In this document: positions 15,478 through 24,682 of the stretch, piece by piece
How positions within the stretch are numbered: the first letter of the stretch is position 1
How the letters are laid out: each line of letters opens with the position of its first letter
NCBI GenBank assembly: GCA_030612085.1
Contig: JAUWOM010000003.1
Coordinates: 1 to 30,324, forward strand
DNA: 30,324 nucleotides
Direction of reading: 5' to 3'
Origin: Actinomycetes bacterium
Lineage (GTDB): Bacteria; Actinomycetota; Humimicrobiia; JAHJRV01
Notes under the pieces: model-generated
Database searches by the model: none
What the model was told of the DNA's origin: nothing
What the model saw: only the letters and a program-made list of their open reading frames with translations
Position numbers and translations under genes: made by a program

Positions 15478-17070
15478 TTGGCTAAAGTACTATCTTCAAG
15501 CGATTTTTATAATTTATTGGAATCCGGATTTGCTTACTTGCAAAAGAATGAGGAAGAAATAAATGAATTAAATGTTTTTCCAGTCCCTGATGGTGATACT
15601 GGTACAAATATGGTTCTAACAATGCAATCTGTATTTCAAGAATTATCATCCATAAACGAATTAACCATGAAGAATTTTACTAATGCTGTAATTCAGGGTT
15701 CTCTTTTAGGAGCGAGGGGTAACTCAGGTGTAATACTTTCGCAGATTTTTCGGGGATTATTTAATTATATTGAAAAGAAGAAAGAAGTAGGTATAAAAGA
15801 TCTCACAAAAGCTTTAGAACTTAGTAAAAAAGTAGCATATGAAGGTGTGATGAAGCCAGTTGAAGGAACAATGTTAACTGTTATTAAAGATATTGCTAAT
15901 TCTGCAAAAACTGCATCAAGAAAAAGTAAAACAATAAAAGACTTTTTTGAAAAAATTGTGGAAGAAGCTAAAAATTCAGTAGAGAGAACACCCTTGCTTT
16001 TAGATGTATTAAAAGAAGCTGATGTTGTAGATGCTGGTGGGCAAGGGTTGTATATAATCTTTTTAGGAATGTTAAGTAGATTAAAGGGAGAAGAATTAAA
16101 ACCCACAGTAGTTACAAAAGGAGTTGAATTTATGGGATTAGGACAACAAAAAGAAGAATTAACTTATACATATTGTACGGAGTTTCTATTAGAAGGTGAA
16201 AATATTGATATGGAAAAGTTAAAAAGGTATATTGAGAAAAGAGGAAATTCAGTTCTAGTAGTAGGTAATAGTAAAAATGTCCATGTCCATGTTCATACTA
16301 ATGAACCCAATTTAGTAATAAGAAGGGTTTTAAAAGAAGGTGAAATTCATAATATAAAGATAGATAATATGAAAGATCAAGCTCAAGCTCAAAAAATTGA
16401 CGAAAAAGTGTTAGATGAGATAGCGGTAGTATCAGTTTGTATTGGTGATGGTAATAAAGCTATTTTTGAAAGTTTAGGTGTAAATATAACAGTAGATGGT
16501 GGTCAAAGTATGAACCCAAGTACAGCTGATATTGCAAAAGCTGTAAATAGTCTTCCCAATAGAAATGTAATCATACTTCCAAATAATAAAAATATAATTC
16601 CTGCAGCTATTCAGGTTAAAGAATTAACTGAAAAAAGTATAGCTGTAATAAATAGTAGATCAATTCCACAGGGATTTTCTACTATGCTCTCTTTTAATAA
16701 AGATTTAGAAATGGATGTCAATGTTAAATCAATGGAGGAAAGCTTAAGTTATGTTAAAACTGGTGAAATAACTTTTGCGGTTAGAGAAACAAAATCCTCT
16801 GTTGGTGATATTAAAAAGGGAGATGTGATAGGATTTTATAATAATAAACTTGTAGTTATAGGAGATGACTTAATAGAAAATACAATTTCTTTGATTGAAA
16901 AGATGTTAGATGAGGAAAGCGAGATAATAACTCTGTATTGTGGAAAAGATTTGGCTGATAAGGAAAAAAAGGAAATTGAAAATAAACTTAAAGGAAAATT
17001 TTTAGATAAGGAAATAGAGATTCATAATGGTGGTCAGCCCTTATATCCATTTTTAATATCCATTGAGTAA
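15478..17070 (+). CDS. fakA: FakA-like DAK-domain kinase
   Basis: The 530-aa protein has an N-terminal DhaL/DAK2-type nucleotide-binding domain (NVFPVPDGDTGTNM, about residues 32-45, with the Mg-binding Asp residues, and GARGNSGVILSQIFRG). The C-terminal domain belongs to the DAK1_2/DegV-like family (IVVSVC-type strand near 317, ending GGQPLYPFLIS). In Staphylococcus FakA phosphorylates fatty acids bound to FakB (DegV proteins). No FakB gene is next to it here. The start is TTG 15478 with AAAGGATG. The place between the Asp23 gene and recG is conserved in many Gram-positive bacteria. The acyl role is inferred from the family. Confidence 0.88.
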   Translation: MAKVLSSSDFYNLLESGFAYLQKNEEEINELNVFPVPDGDTGTNMVLTMQSVFQELSSINELTMKNFTNAVIQGSLLGARGNSGVILSQIFRGLFNYIEKKKEVGIKDLTKALELSKKVAYEGVMKPVEGTMLTVIKDIANSAKTASRKSKTIKDFFEKIVEEAKNSVERTPLLLDVLKEADVVDAGGQGLYIIFLGMLSRLKGEELKPTVVTKGVEFMGLGQQKEELTYTYCTEFLLEGENIDMEKLKRYIEKRGNSVLVVGNSKNVHVHVHTNEPNLVIRRVLKEGEIHNIKIDNMKDQAQAQKIDEKVLDEIAVVSVCIGDGNKAIFESLGVNITVDGGQSMNPSTADIAKAVNSLPNRNVIILPNNKNIIPAAIQVKELTEKSIAVINSRSIPQGFSTMLSFNKDLEMDVNVKSMEESLSYVKTGEITFAVRETKSSVGDIKKGDVIGFYNNKLVVIGDDLIENTISLIEKMLDEESEIITLYCGKDLADKEKKEIENKLKGKFLDKEIEIHNGGQPLYPFLISIE

Positions 17071-17135
17071 TTTATTAAGATATCCTTTTTATTTGTCATA
17101 TCATTTTTTTATTTACTTATAAATAACTTTTTAAA

Positions 17136-19328
17136 ATGTTTGGAAATATTAACGACAAATACAACCGTTTTGGAGGAATAAAATCAACACCAAATTTTCA
17201 TTATGAACCTGAATTCGAATCAATTCTTCCCAAAGAGAACAGCATAAAGAACCAACTGCTTCTTTATAAACCTTTATCAAAAATAAGGGGAGTAGGAATC
17301 GGTAATGCCACAACTAATAAATTAGCTAAATTAAATCTTTTTTCAATAAAAGACCTACTTTATCATTTTCCACGGACATACCTGGATCTTTCCAAAGTAA
17401 AAAAGATCTGTGATGTTAAAGAGGGAGAAGAAATAACAATTATAGGGGTAGTAAAAAGAGTAGATAAGAGTAGAACAAGAAGTAGAAAGAATTTGTTAAA
17501 AATATTTATCTGGGATAAAACTGGATACATAACAGGCATTTGGTTTAACCAAAACTATATTGCTGATATATTAAAAAAAGGAACTTTTGTAGCTTATAGT
17601 GGTGTAGTAAAATACAAATTTAATGAGCTTCAGATAACGAATCCTCTTTATGACATTTTAGATATAAAGAGTGAAAGAAATCAAATTCATACTGGCAGAA
17701 TAATACCTAAACACCCATCAACTGCTGGAATTAGCACTAAAAATTTAAGAAGGATTTTTAGCAAAATTCTTTCAAAGTATGGAGTTTTGCCAGAACCTTT
17801 GCCAAATAAAATCAAGATAAGACAGGATTTTCTTACATCTTTATCAAATTGCATAAATCAAATCCATTTTCCAGGCTCTTTTAGTTCATTGAAAATCTCA
17901 AAAAATAGACTGATTTATAATGAACTCTTTTTTCTACAATTGGGCTTAGCTCTCAGAAAGAAGTCCCAGACCATAGATTTAAAATCGGTAGTGATGGATG
18001 TAGATAAATCGAAGATTGAAAAATTTATAAAAAGCCTTTCCTTTAACCTCACAGCAGCTCAGAAAAAAGTTATTAATGAAATAAAAGAAGATATTTCAAA
18101 ACCAATCCCTATGAATAGATTACTTCAGGGAGATGTTGGTTCCGGAAAGACAGTAGTTGCTTTGATTTCTATGATAATTTCATCATTGAATGGTTATCAA
18201 TCTGCAATAATGGTTCCCACTGAGGTTTTAGCATGGCAACATTTTAAGAACTTTAAGAAAATGCTAAAAAAATATCCTTTTGAAGTACTTCTTCTAAGCA
18301 GTTCAACTTTACCCAGTGAAAAGTTAAAAATTTTAAAGCAAATTAAGGAAGATGGAAATCAAATAGTTATAGGAACTCATGCATTAATTCAGGAAAAAGT
18401 GATATTTTCAAATTTAGGATTAGTTATTGTAGATGAACAACATAGATTTGGGGTTACTCAGAGAAAACGGTTAAAAAGTAAAGGTAAATATCCACATGTT
18501 TTAATCATGTCTGCAACACCAATTCCAAGAACTATTACTCAAACAATGTATGGAGATTTAGATGTTTCAATTATTGATGAGATGCCACCAGGTAGAGGAA
18601 GTGTTGAAACAAGACTTTTCCATCCAGGTGAGAGAGAAGAAGCTTATAACTTAATAAAAAGTGAATTAAATGAGGGTAGACAAGCATTTATTATTTGCCC
18701 ACTAATTGAGGATTCAGATTTACTTAAAGTTAAATCTGTAATAAAAGAAGCTGAAGAGTTAAAGCAGGTAGTTTTCAAAGAATATAATGTTGAAATACTT
18801 CATGGACAATTATCTTCTAAAAAAAGAGAGGAGATAATGCAGAGATTTGAAAACAAGGAGCTTGATGTTCTTATCTCAACTACTGTTGTGGAAGTTGGAA
18901 TAGATGTGAAAAATGCAACAGTAATGTTGATAGAAAATGCTGATCGCTTTGGATTATCTCAATTACACCAATTAAGAGGGAGAATTAGAAGAGGGGAACA
19001 TAAATCATATTGTATTTTATTTGCAGATTTAAAGACTGATGAAGCATTCAAGAGAATAAATTCATTTTTAAAAACAGAGGATGGGTTCGAGTTAGCAAAT
19101 AAGGATTTGGAGATAAGAGGAGAAGGCGAAATTTTTGGTGATAGACAATGGGGTATTCCAGATTTAAAGATATCAAGTATAGTAAGAGATAAGGAAATAT
19201 TAGAGAAATCAAGAAAGGACGCATTTTCCATTATAAAAAATGATATTTCGCTCAGTTCACCAATCACAAAAGTTTTGATAAATTTTTTAAATTTTGAATA
19301 TCCAGATAATAAATTCTGGCAAATTTAA
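17136..19328 (+). CDS. recG: ATP-dependent DNA helicase RecG
   Basis: The 730-aa product has the wedge/OB domain (about 60-260, IRGVGIGNATTNKLAKL, then GVVKYKFNELQITNP). Helicase motifs follow: Walker A GDVGSGKTVVAL (around 332-343), DEQH with RFGV (around 433-440), SATPIPRT and the C-terminal LRGRIRRGEHKSYC. RecG regresses stalled forks and processes branched DNA. The N-terminus carries about 50 extra residues compared with typical 680-aa forms. ATG 17136 has no Shine-Dalgarno and lies in a T/A-rich stretch. Confidence 0.96.
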   Translation: MFGNINDKYNRFGGIKSTPNFHYEPEFESILPKENSIKNQLLLYKPLSKIRGVGIGNATTNKLAKLNLFSIKDLLYHFPRTYLDLSKVKKICDVKEGEEITIIGVVKRVDKSRTRSRKNLLKIFIWDKTGYITGIWFNQNYIADILKKGTFVAYSGVVKYKFNELQITNPLYDILDIKSERNQIHTGRIIPKHPSTAGISTKNLRRIFSKILSKYGVLPEPLPNKIKIRQDFLTSLSNCINQIHFPGSFSSLKISKNRLIYNELFFLQLGLALRKKSQTIDLKSVVMDVDKSKIEKFIKSLSFNLTAAQKKVINEIKEDISKPIPMNRLLQGDVGSGKTVVALISMIISSLNGYQSAIMVPTEVLAWQHFKNFKKMLKKYPFEVLLLSSSTLPSEKLKILKQIKEDGNQIVIGTHALIQEKVIFSNLGLVIVDEQHRFGVTQRKRLKSKGKYPHVLIMSATPIPRTITQTMYGDLDVSIIDEMPPGRGSVETRLFHPGEREEAYNLIKSELNEGRQAFIICPLIEDSDLLKVKSVIKEAEELKQVVFKEYNVEILHGQLSSKKREEIMQRFENKELDVLISTTVVEVGIDVKNATVMLIENADRFGLSQLHQLRGRIRRGEHKSYCILFADLKTDEAFKRINSFLKTEDGFELANKDLEIRGEGEIFGDRQWGIPDLKISSIVRDKEILEKSRKDAFSIIKNDISLSSPITKVLINFLNFEYPDNKFWQI

Positions 19329-19352
19329 CTATAAATTATTTTTTTAATTTTT

Positions 19353-19910
19353 ATGAGAGTTATAGCAGGGAAAGCTAAAGGAAGAAAATTAAAATGTAAA
19401 AAAGGTTTGTCTACAAGACCTATGACAAACAGAATTAAGAAAATGGTTTTTGATACTCTCTCAAATAAGGTAGTTGATGCATATATATTAGATTTATATG
19501 CTGGATCAGGTTCATTGGGAATTGAAGCGTTAAGTAGAGGGGGGAAAAGAGCTGTTTTTGTAGAAAAGGATTATACTGTTGCAAATTTTTTAAAGCAGAA
19601 TATAATAAATACATCATTTAAAGATGTATCTGATATATTTATTATGAATGTGACTAAATCTATAAATATTTTAGCTAATAAAAAATTAAAATTTAATATC
19701 ATATTTTGTGATCCTCCATATAAAATAAATGAAGTTAAAATAAAAAATATTTTAGAAAAGATAGTTAAAAGCGAGCTTTTAACTATAGATGGGGAACTAA
19801 TTTATCATCACTCTAAAAGGATCTCCTTTTCTGAAATATTTGAAAAGTTGAAACTCATAAAAGATAAAAAAGTTGGAGAATCAGTAGTGTCTTTTTATAG
19901 ATATATATAA
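19353..19910 (+). CDS. rsmD: 16S rRNA (guanine-966 N2)-methyltransferase
   Basis: The 185-aa protein begins MRVIAGKAKGRKL, has the SAM-binding LDLYAGSGSLGIEALSRG and the catalytic motif DPPY (FCDPPYKI). These are the signatures of RsmD, which methylates G966 (E. coli numbering) of 16S rRNA. It starts 24 bases after recG without a Shine-Dalgarno and precedes coaD, the usual rsmD-coaD order. Confidence 0.94.
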   Translation: MRVIAGKAKGRKLKCKKGLSTRPMTNRIKKMVFDTLSNKVVDAYILDLYAGSGSLGIEALSRGGKRAVFVEKDYTVANFLKQNIINTSFKDVSDIFIMNVTKSINILANKKLKFNIIFCDPPYKINEVKIKNILEKIVKSELLTIDGELIYHHSKRISFSEIFEKLKLIKDKKVGESVVSFYRYI

Positions 19911-19997
19911 AGGTAAAGTCTTAGAAATTTTCTATGATTTTATAAATTTCAAACTCAGTATAAATTTTAAATAAATAAATATTTTTAGGAGTGGGTT

Positions 19998-20498
19998 ATG
20001 AAAGAAGTAGCAATTTGTCCAGGAAGTTATGATCCAGTTACATCAGGTCATAAAGATATATTCATACGAGCATCGAAATTATATGATAAGGTTATTGTAG
20101 CAGTTGCTAAGAATCCAAGAAAGACTCCCTTTTTTCCAGTAGATGTGAGGGTTATGCTATTAAAAAAAGTGATTGAACCTTATTCGAATATTGACGTTTG
20201 TCACTTTGATGAATTATTAGTTGATTTAGCAAAGAAGGAAAAAGCATCAGTTATAGTTAAGGGATTAAGAGCATCATCAGATTTCGAATATGAGTTTCAA
20301 ATGGCACAGGTGAATCATAAATTAGCTCCAGAAATTGAGACTGTATTTTTGGTAACCAAAACTGATTACGCATTTCTAAGTTCAAGTGCTGTAAAAGAAG
20401 TTTTAAAATTTAATGGATGTATTGAAAATTTGATACCACCAGAGATTAATAATGATTTAATTAGATATTATAATCAGTATAGAAAAAATAGAGATTAA
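19998..20498 (+). CDS. coaD: Phosphopantetheine adenylyltransferase
   Basis: The 166-aa nucleotidyltransferase has GSYDPVTSGH (residues 9-18, the T/HxGH-type motif), VKGLRASSDFEYEFQMA and the late SSSAVKEV. CoaD makes dephospho-CoA from 4'-phosphopantetheine and ATP. The start ATG follows TAGGAGTG. CoA produced through this route feeds the acetate-CoA ligase and, via phosphopantetheine, the acyl carrier protein encoded downstream. Confidence 0.97.
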   Translation: MKEVAICPGSYDPVTSGHKDIFIRASKLYDKVIVAVAKNPRKTPFFPVDVRVMLLKKVIEPYSNIDVCHFDELLVDLAKKEKASVIVKGLRASSDFEYEFQMAQVNHKLAPEIETVFLVTKTDYAFLSSSAVKEVLKFNGCIENLIPPEINNDLIRYYNQYRKNRD

Positions 20499-20624
20499 AT
20501 TATTATGACTCCGGGATAAAATAATTATTGATTTAACTTAATTTATTCGTGTATTTCTTTAAATTTTTATTAAAATGATTTATTATATCTAAAAATCTAT
20601 TGGGATTTTTAAAAAGGAGTTATT

Positions 20625-21086
20625 TTGGATGCATTAAAAGTAATGGAAGAATTCGAAGATTTGATTTCAAAAAGTAAAAGACTTCCTCTAACCTCAAATG
20701 TTATTATAAATGAGGGAAAGATCTATGATTTCCTGGATAAATTGAAAGCATCTTTTCCAGAGGAATTCAAACAGGCAAGGTGGATTGTTAAAGAGAGGGA
20801 TCAAGTACTGGATGATTCAAGAAAAGAAGCAGATAGAATTGTTAAAGAAGCACAGGAGAATGCAAATAAGTTGATTTTAGAAACTGAAATAATAAAGAAA
20901 GCGCAGAGAGAGTCAGAAGTAATTATCAAACAATCTGAGACAAAAGCAAGAGGGATTAGATTAGAGGCTGAAGATTACATAGACTCAAAGTTAGCTAACC
21001 TGGAAGCAACTCTTCAAAAACTTCTTTTATCAATTGAAAAGGGAAGAGATAAACTATCAGGAAAAACTATAGAAGAAGAGAAGTAA
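20625..21086 (+). CDS. DivIVA/SepIVA-like coiled-coil protein
   Basis: The 153-aa protein has no membrane segment. After an N-terminal part (about 1-60, VMEEFEDLISKSKRLPLTSN) it is a long charged helix with heptad-like DSRKEADRIVKEAQENANKL and a second similar stretch to about residue 140. This matches the DivIVA-related coiled-coil protein found near coaD/rnc in actinobacteria (SepIVA, Rv2927c, a septation factor), and also resembles ATP-synthase b-like helices. The start is TTG 20625 with AAAGGAG. A role in division or polar growth is inferred from family and position. Confidence 0.65.
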   Translation: MDALKVMEEFEDLISKSKRLPLTSNVIINEGKIYDFLDKLKASFPEEFKQARWIVKERDQVLDDSRKEADRIVKEAQENANKLILETEIIKKAQRESEVIIKQSETKARGIRLEAEDYIDSKLANLEATLQKLLLSIEKGRDKLSGKTIEEEK

Positions 21087-21251
21087 AAGTTCTTAATTAC
21101 TGAGTTAAATTACAATTTATAGATTTTATTTAACATTTTTTATAATTTAGTTGATTCTATAGACTTTAAGATATATTTTTATAAATATTTTATATGGAAA
21201 ATATAGCTTAAATGAACAATAAAAAAATTAGAATAGTTTGGAGGTATATAA

Positions 21252-21443
21252 TTGGCTGTTCCTAAAAGAAAAACTTCAAAATCGAGAAGAAATAAGAGAA
21301 GATCACATCATAAACTAAACTTACCAACTTTAGTTGAGTGTCCTCAATGTCATGAATCTAAAATCCCACATAGAATATGTCCTAATTGTGGTTATTATAA
21401 TAAAGTTGAAGTAATAAAAGTTGAAAAGAAAAAGAAAAAATAG
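21252..21443 (+). CDS. rpmF: 50S ribosomal protein L32
   Basis: The 63-aa protein begins AVPKRKTSKSRRNKRRSHHK and carries two CxxC pairs (CPQC, CPNC), so it is the zinc-binding form of L32. It ends in a Lys-rich tail. The start is TTG 21252 behind TTGGAGG. Usually rpmF is preceded by the DUF177/YceD gene and followed by plsX; here YceD is missing and two acetate-metabolism genes stand between rpmF and plsX. Confidence 0.96.
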   Translation: MAVPKRKTSKSRRNKRRSHHKLNLPTLVECPQCHESKIPHRICPNCGYYNKVEVIKVEKKKKK

Positions 21444-21460
21444 AAGTTGGAGGTTGATAT

Positions 21461-23557
21461 TTGAGTCTTAAATCTCTTTTTTATCCAGGTTCTATAGCAG
21501 TTATTGGTGTATCGAGAGAAGAATATAAAGTAGGACATTTAATATTCGATAACATTAGAAATTCAGGATTTAAAGGACCCTTTTTTCCAGTTAATCCAAA
21601 AGCTGATGAGATTCATGCCATTAAATGTTATCCTTCCATATTAGATATTCCAGTAGATGTTGAGATGGCAGTTATAGTTGTTCCTGCTAAATTTGTTCCA
21701 AAAGTTATGGAAGAATGTGGTAAAAAAGGGGTGAAAGCTACAGTAATAATTTCTGCTGGTTTTAAGGAAGCCGGAATCGAGGGTTCAAAGTTAGAAAAAG
21801 AAGTAGCAAGTATAGCAAAATCAAATGGAATTAGAATCGTAGGTCCGAATTGTTTGGGAATAATAAATACCGATAGTCCATATAATGCTTCTTTCACTAC
21901 TCATACTCCAAAAAAAGGCAATATCTCATTCTTTTCTCAGTCTGGTGCATTGTGTGCTGCAATTTTGGATTGGTCAACAGAGGAGAAAATAGGTTTTCAT
22001 AAATTTGTAAGTTTAGGAAATAAAGCTGATCTAACCGAAGTAGATTTTCTTGAGGATTTTTTAAAAGACCCAAAAACAAAGGTCATTACTGGTTATTTGG
22101 AGGGAGTAACTGAAGGGGAGAAATTTATAAAAGTTGTTTCTGAAGTCTCAAAAAAGAAGCCAGTAATTCTTGTAAAAGCTGGTGGTACAGATTCTGGAGC
22201 AAAAGCAGTTTCATCACATACTGGAACTTTAGCTGGTTCACAAGCTGCATATGATGCTGCTTTCAAACAAAGTGGTGTAATTCACGCTCAATCAGTTCAG
22301 GATTTATTCGATTATTCTATTGCACTTGCTTATCAACCATTACCGTTGGGAAGAAGAGCTGCAATAGTTACAAATGCTGGAGGAGCTGGAGTAATGACAA
22401 GTGATGCTTGTGAAAGAAATGGGATCATACTTTCACAATTTTCTTCAGAAACAGTTGATAGATTGAGAAGTTTTCTACCAAGTGCAGCTAATGTTTATAA
22501 TCCAGTGGATGTTTTAGGGGATTCATTAGCAGAGAGGTATTTAAGAGCAGCGAATTTACTGATTAATGATGAAAATGTTGATTCACTGGTAGCAATTTTG
22601 GTTCCGGCAGCTCCAACTCAGATAAAAGAAACTGCAATAGGTTTAGCTGAACTTTCAAAAAGAACAGAAAAAACTATTATAGCTTGCTTTATGGGGAAAG
22701 ATCATGTAAAAGCAGGTATAGAGATATTAATTGATAATTCAATACCAAATTATTACTTTCCAGAAAGAGCCATCGCATCTTTAGCTGCAATGTATAGATA
22801 TTATAAATATGTAGTTAGTCCAGAGAAGATTTATCAGAAATTTGATGTTGATAAGGAAAAAGTTCAAAAAATCTTTGCAACCGCTATTTCTGAGGACAAA
22901 AGATTTTTAGGTGATGAAGAAGCAAGAGAGGTTGTAAAAGCGTATGGTATAAGAATACCAAAAACGGAATTAGCCAAGGATATTAATCAGGCTACTGAGA
23001 TAGCAGAAAGAATTGGTTATCCACTTGTTTTAAAAGTTGCTTCTCCAGATATATTACATAAGACTGATGTCGGTGGTGTTAAGATTGGAATAAAGAATAA
23101 GCAGGAATTAAGAGATTCTTTTGATGATATAATATGGGAAGCAAAGAGATATATGCCAAATGCAAAAATACTGGGGGTGATATTACAAGAATTTATTAGT
23201 GCTAAAAGGGAGGTCATATTGGGAATGAACAAAGATCCTCAATTTGGTCCATTACTTATGTTTGGATTAGGAGGAATATATGTAGAAGCATTAAAGGATG
23301 TTTCATTTAGGGTTGCTCCTATAACTGAGAGCGAAGCCTGGGAGATGATATCTGAGATAAAATCTTTTCCACTTCTCCGTGGAATAAGGGGAGAGAAATC
23401 AGCAGATATTGATTCAATAGTAAACTCATTACTTAGGCTATCACAGTTAGTAACTGATTTTCCCAATATTTTAGAAATGGATATAAATCCTTTAATGGTT
23501 TATGATAAAGGAAAAAGGTCTGTAGCCACAGATGTAAGAATTTCTTTAGGAGGGTGA
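21461..23557 (+). CDS. ADP-forming acetate-CoA ligase, fused alpha-beta subunits
   Basis: The 698-aa protein contains, in order, a CoA-binding Rossmann domain (FYPGSIAVIGVSREEYKVG, about 1-130), succinyl-CoA-ligase-like domains with the phosphohistidine motif SSHTGTLAGS (H253), and a C-terminal ATP-grasp domain (from about 470; GYPLVLKVASPDILHKTDVG, EMDINPL). The enzyme interconverts acyl-CoA, ADP and phosphate with acid, CoA and ATP; it is a common energy-conserving step in anaerobic archaea and some bacteria. Acetate is the usual substrate but other acids are possible. The start is TTG 21461 with TTGGAGG, 17 bases after rpmF. Confidence 0.92.
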   Translation: MSLKSLFYPGSIAVIGVSREEYKVGHLIFDNIRNSGFKGPFFPVNPKADEIHAIKCYPSILDIPVDVEMAVIVVPAKFVPKVMEECGKKGVKATVIISAGFKEAGIEGSKLEKEVASIAKSNGIRIVGPNCLGIINTDSPYNASFTTHTPKKGNISFFSQSGALCAAILDWSTEEKIGFHKFVSLGNKADLTEVDFLEDFLKDPKTKVITGYLEGVTEGEKFIKVVSEVSKKKPVILVKAGGTDSGAKAVSSHTGTLAGSQAAYDAAFKQSGVIHAQSVQDLFDYSIALAYQPLPLGRRAAIVTNAGGAGVMTSDACERNGIILSQFSSETVDRLRSFLPSAANVYNPVDVLGDSLAERYLRAANLLINDENVDSLVAILVPAAPTQIKETAIGLAELSKRTEKTIIACFMGKDHVKAGIEILIDNSIPNYYFPERAIASLAAMYRYYKYVVSPEKIYQKFDVDKEKVQKIFATAISEDKRFLGDEEAREVVKAYGIRIPKTELAKDINQATEIAERIGYPLVLKVASPDILHKTDVGGVKIGIKNKQELRDSFDDIIWEAKRYMPNAKILGVILQEFISAKREVILGMNKDPQFGPLLMFGLGGIYVEALKDVSFRVAPITESEAWEMISEIKSFPLLRGIRGEKSADIDSIVNSLLRLSQLVTDFPNILEMDINPLMVYDKGKRSVATDVRISLGG

Positions 23558-23561
23558 TTAA

Positions 23562-24620
23562 ATGGTTACATGTTATATAGTCTCAAATGAGGAATTTTCG
23601 GGTAAAAGCACAATTTGTGCTGGATTAGGATTAATTTTGAAAAATCAGGGATATAACTTAAATTTTATTAAACCTGTTGGAACACATCCTAAAAAAGTTA
23701 AGGATACAATAATAGATGGTGATGCTGAATTTATGTGTGAGGTTTTGGGAACTTGTGAAAATTTATCTCATCACTCACCAATTATATTGACTCCTGAATT
23801 ATATACTGAGGGTTTACGAGGTGAAATACCTAATTTAATGAATAAAATAGTTGAAGCACATAAAATGGTGTCTAAAGATGTAGATTTAATTTTGATGGAA
23901 GGAGCCCGAAGTCTAAATGATGGTTTGACATTAGGAGTTTCAGTTCCCCAAATATGCAAGGAGATTCCCTCAAAAGTAATTTTAGTAACAAAATATAAAT
24001 GGGGAATGGTTGATGATATACTATTCCTAAAAGAGCAACTTAAAGAACATTTCTTGGGTGTAATTATAAATATAATTCCAAGAGATGAAATAGAATATAT
24101 AGATGAGAACATAATTCCCTATTTAAATAAAAATGACATCTCAGTCTTTGGTACAGTAATCGAAAATAAACTGCTTTCCTCAATTAGCGTTAAAGACTTA
24201 TCAATGAATCTTAATGGAGAAGTATTATGTGCTCATGATTTTGTAGATGAACTTGTTGAAGCATTTATGGTTGGAGCTATGGGTCAAGAAAAGGCATTGA
24301 GATTTTTTAGAAGAGTAGCAAATAAAGCAGTTATTACAGGAGGAGATAGAGCTGATGTTCAATTAGCAGCATTAGAAACCTCAACAAAGTGCCTTATTTT
24401 AACTGGCGGTTTTCAACCAAGTGCTATCGTTTTAGGAAGAGCAGAGGAATTAGGAGTTCCTATGGTATTAGTACCTTATGACACACTTACAACAGTTGAA
24501 AAAACAGAGAAGATTGTGGGACATCTTAGAATACATGAACCTCAGAAAGTAGATAGGTTAAGAGAAATACTTACTGAGCAGGTTTCAATTGATAGTTTAA
24601 AGAAATCACTTGATATTTAA
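23562..24620 (+). CDS. BioD-like/DRTGG-domain protein (phosphotransacetylase N-terminal-like)
   Basis: The 352-aa protein has an N-terminal P-loop-like region resembling dethiobiotin synthetase (SNEEFSGKSTICAGLGLIL, then NFIKPVGTHP; VDLILMEGARSL). The C-terminal DRTGG-type domain (about 215-340) contains GGDRADVQLAALE, LILTGGFQPS and GVPMVLVPYDT. This is the architecture of the N-terminal part of long phosphotransacetylases, without the catalytic PTA domain. It begins 4 bases after the acetate-CoA ligase with GGAGGG as ribosome site, so the two are surely cotranscribed. A regulatory or nucleotide-sensing role for acetyl-CoA metabolism is inferred. Confidence 0.8.
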   Translation: MVTCYIVSNEEFSGKSTICAGLGLILKNQGYNLNFIKPVGTHPKKVKDTIIDGDAEFMCEVLGTCENLSHHSPIILTPELYTEGLRGEIPNLMNKIVEAHKMVSKDVDLILMEGARSLNDGLTLGVSVPQICKEIPSKVILVTKYKWGMVDDILFLKEQLKEHFLGVIINIIPRDEIEYIDENIIPYLNKNDISVFGTVIENKLLSSISVKDLSMNLNGEVLCAHDFVDELVEAFMVGAMGQEKALRFFRRVANKAVITGGDRADVQLAALETSTKCLILTGGFQPSAIVLGRAEELGVPMVLVPYDTLTTVEKTEKIVGHLRIHEPQKVDRLREILTEQVSIDSLKKSLDI

Positions 24621-24644
24621 ACATATCTTTTTATAAAATTTATA

Positions 24645-24682
24645 TTTTTAGAGATTTGTGGCATGGTTTCGAAGACATTTTA
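24645..24682 (-). repeat. 38-bp inverted repeat, copy A (half of a palindromic element)
   Basis: These 38 bases are the exact reverse complement of 27186-27223. Only one arm of the palindrome seen at the other copy is present here (GATTTGTGGCATGGTTTC core); immediately after it the sequence changes to a different, GC-rich repeat. It follows the DRTGG-domain gene by 24 bases. Confidence 0.85.

Noticed and set aside
15765..16106. 113-codon open frame on the - strand opposite fakA
   Set aside because: It lies fully inside a clear gene; the AT-rich code of the sense strand makes such antisense frames common, and the product has no recognisable domain.
23771..24112. 113-codon open frame on the - strand opposite the DRTGG-domain gene
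   Set aside because: Antisense shadow of a well supported gene, with no ribosome site or family match.
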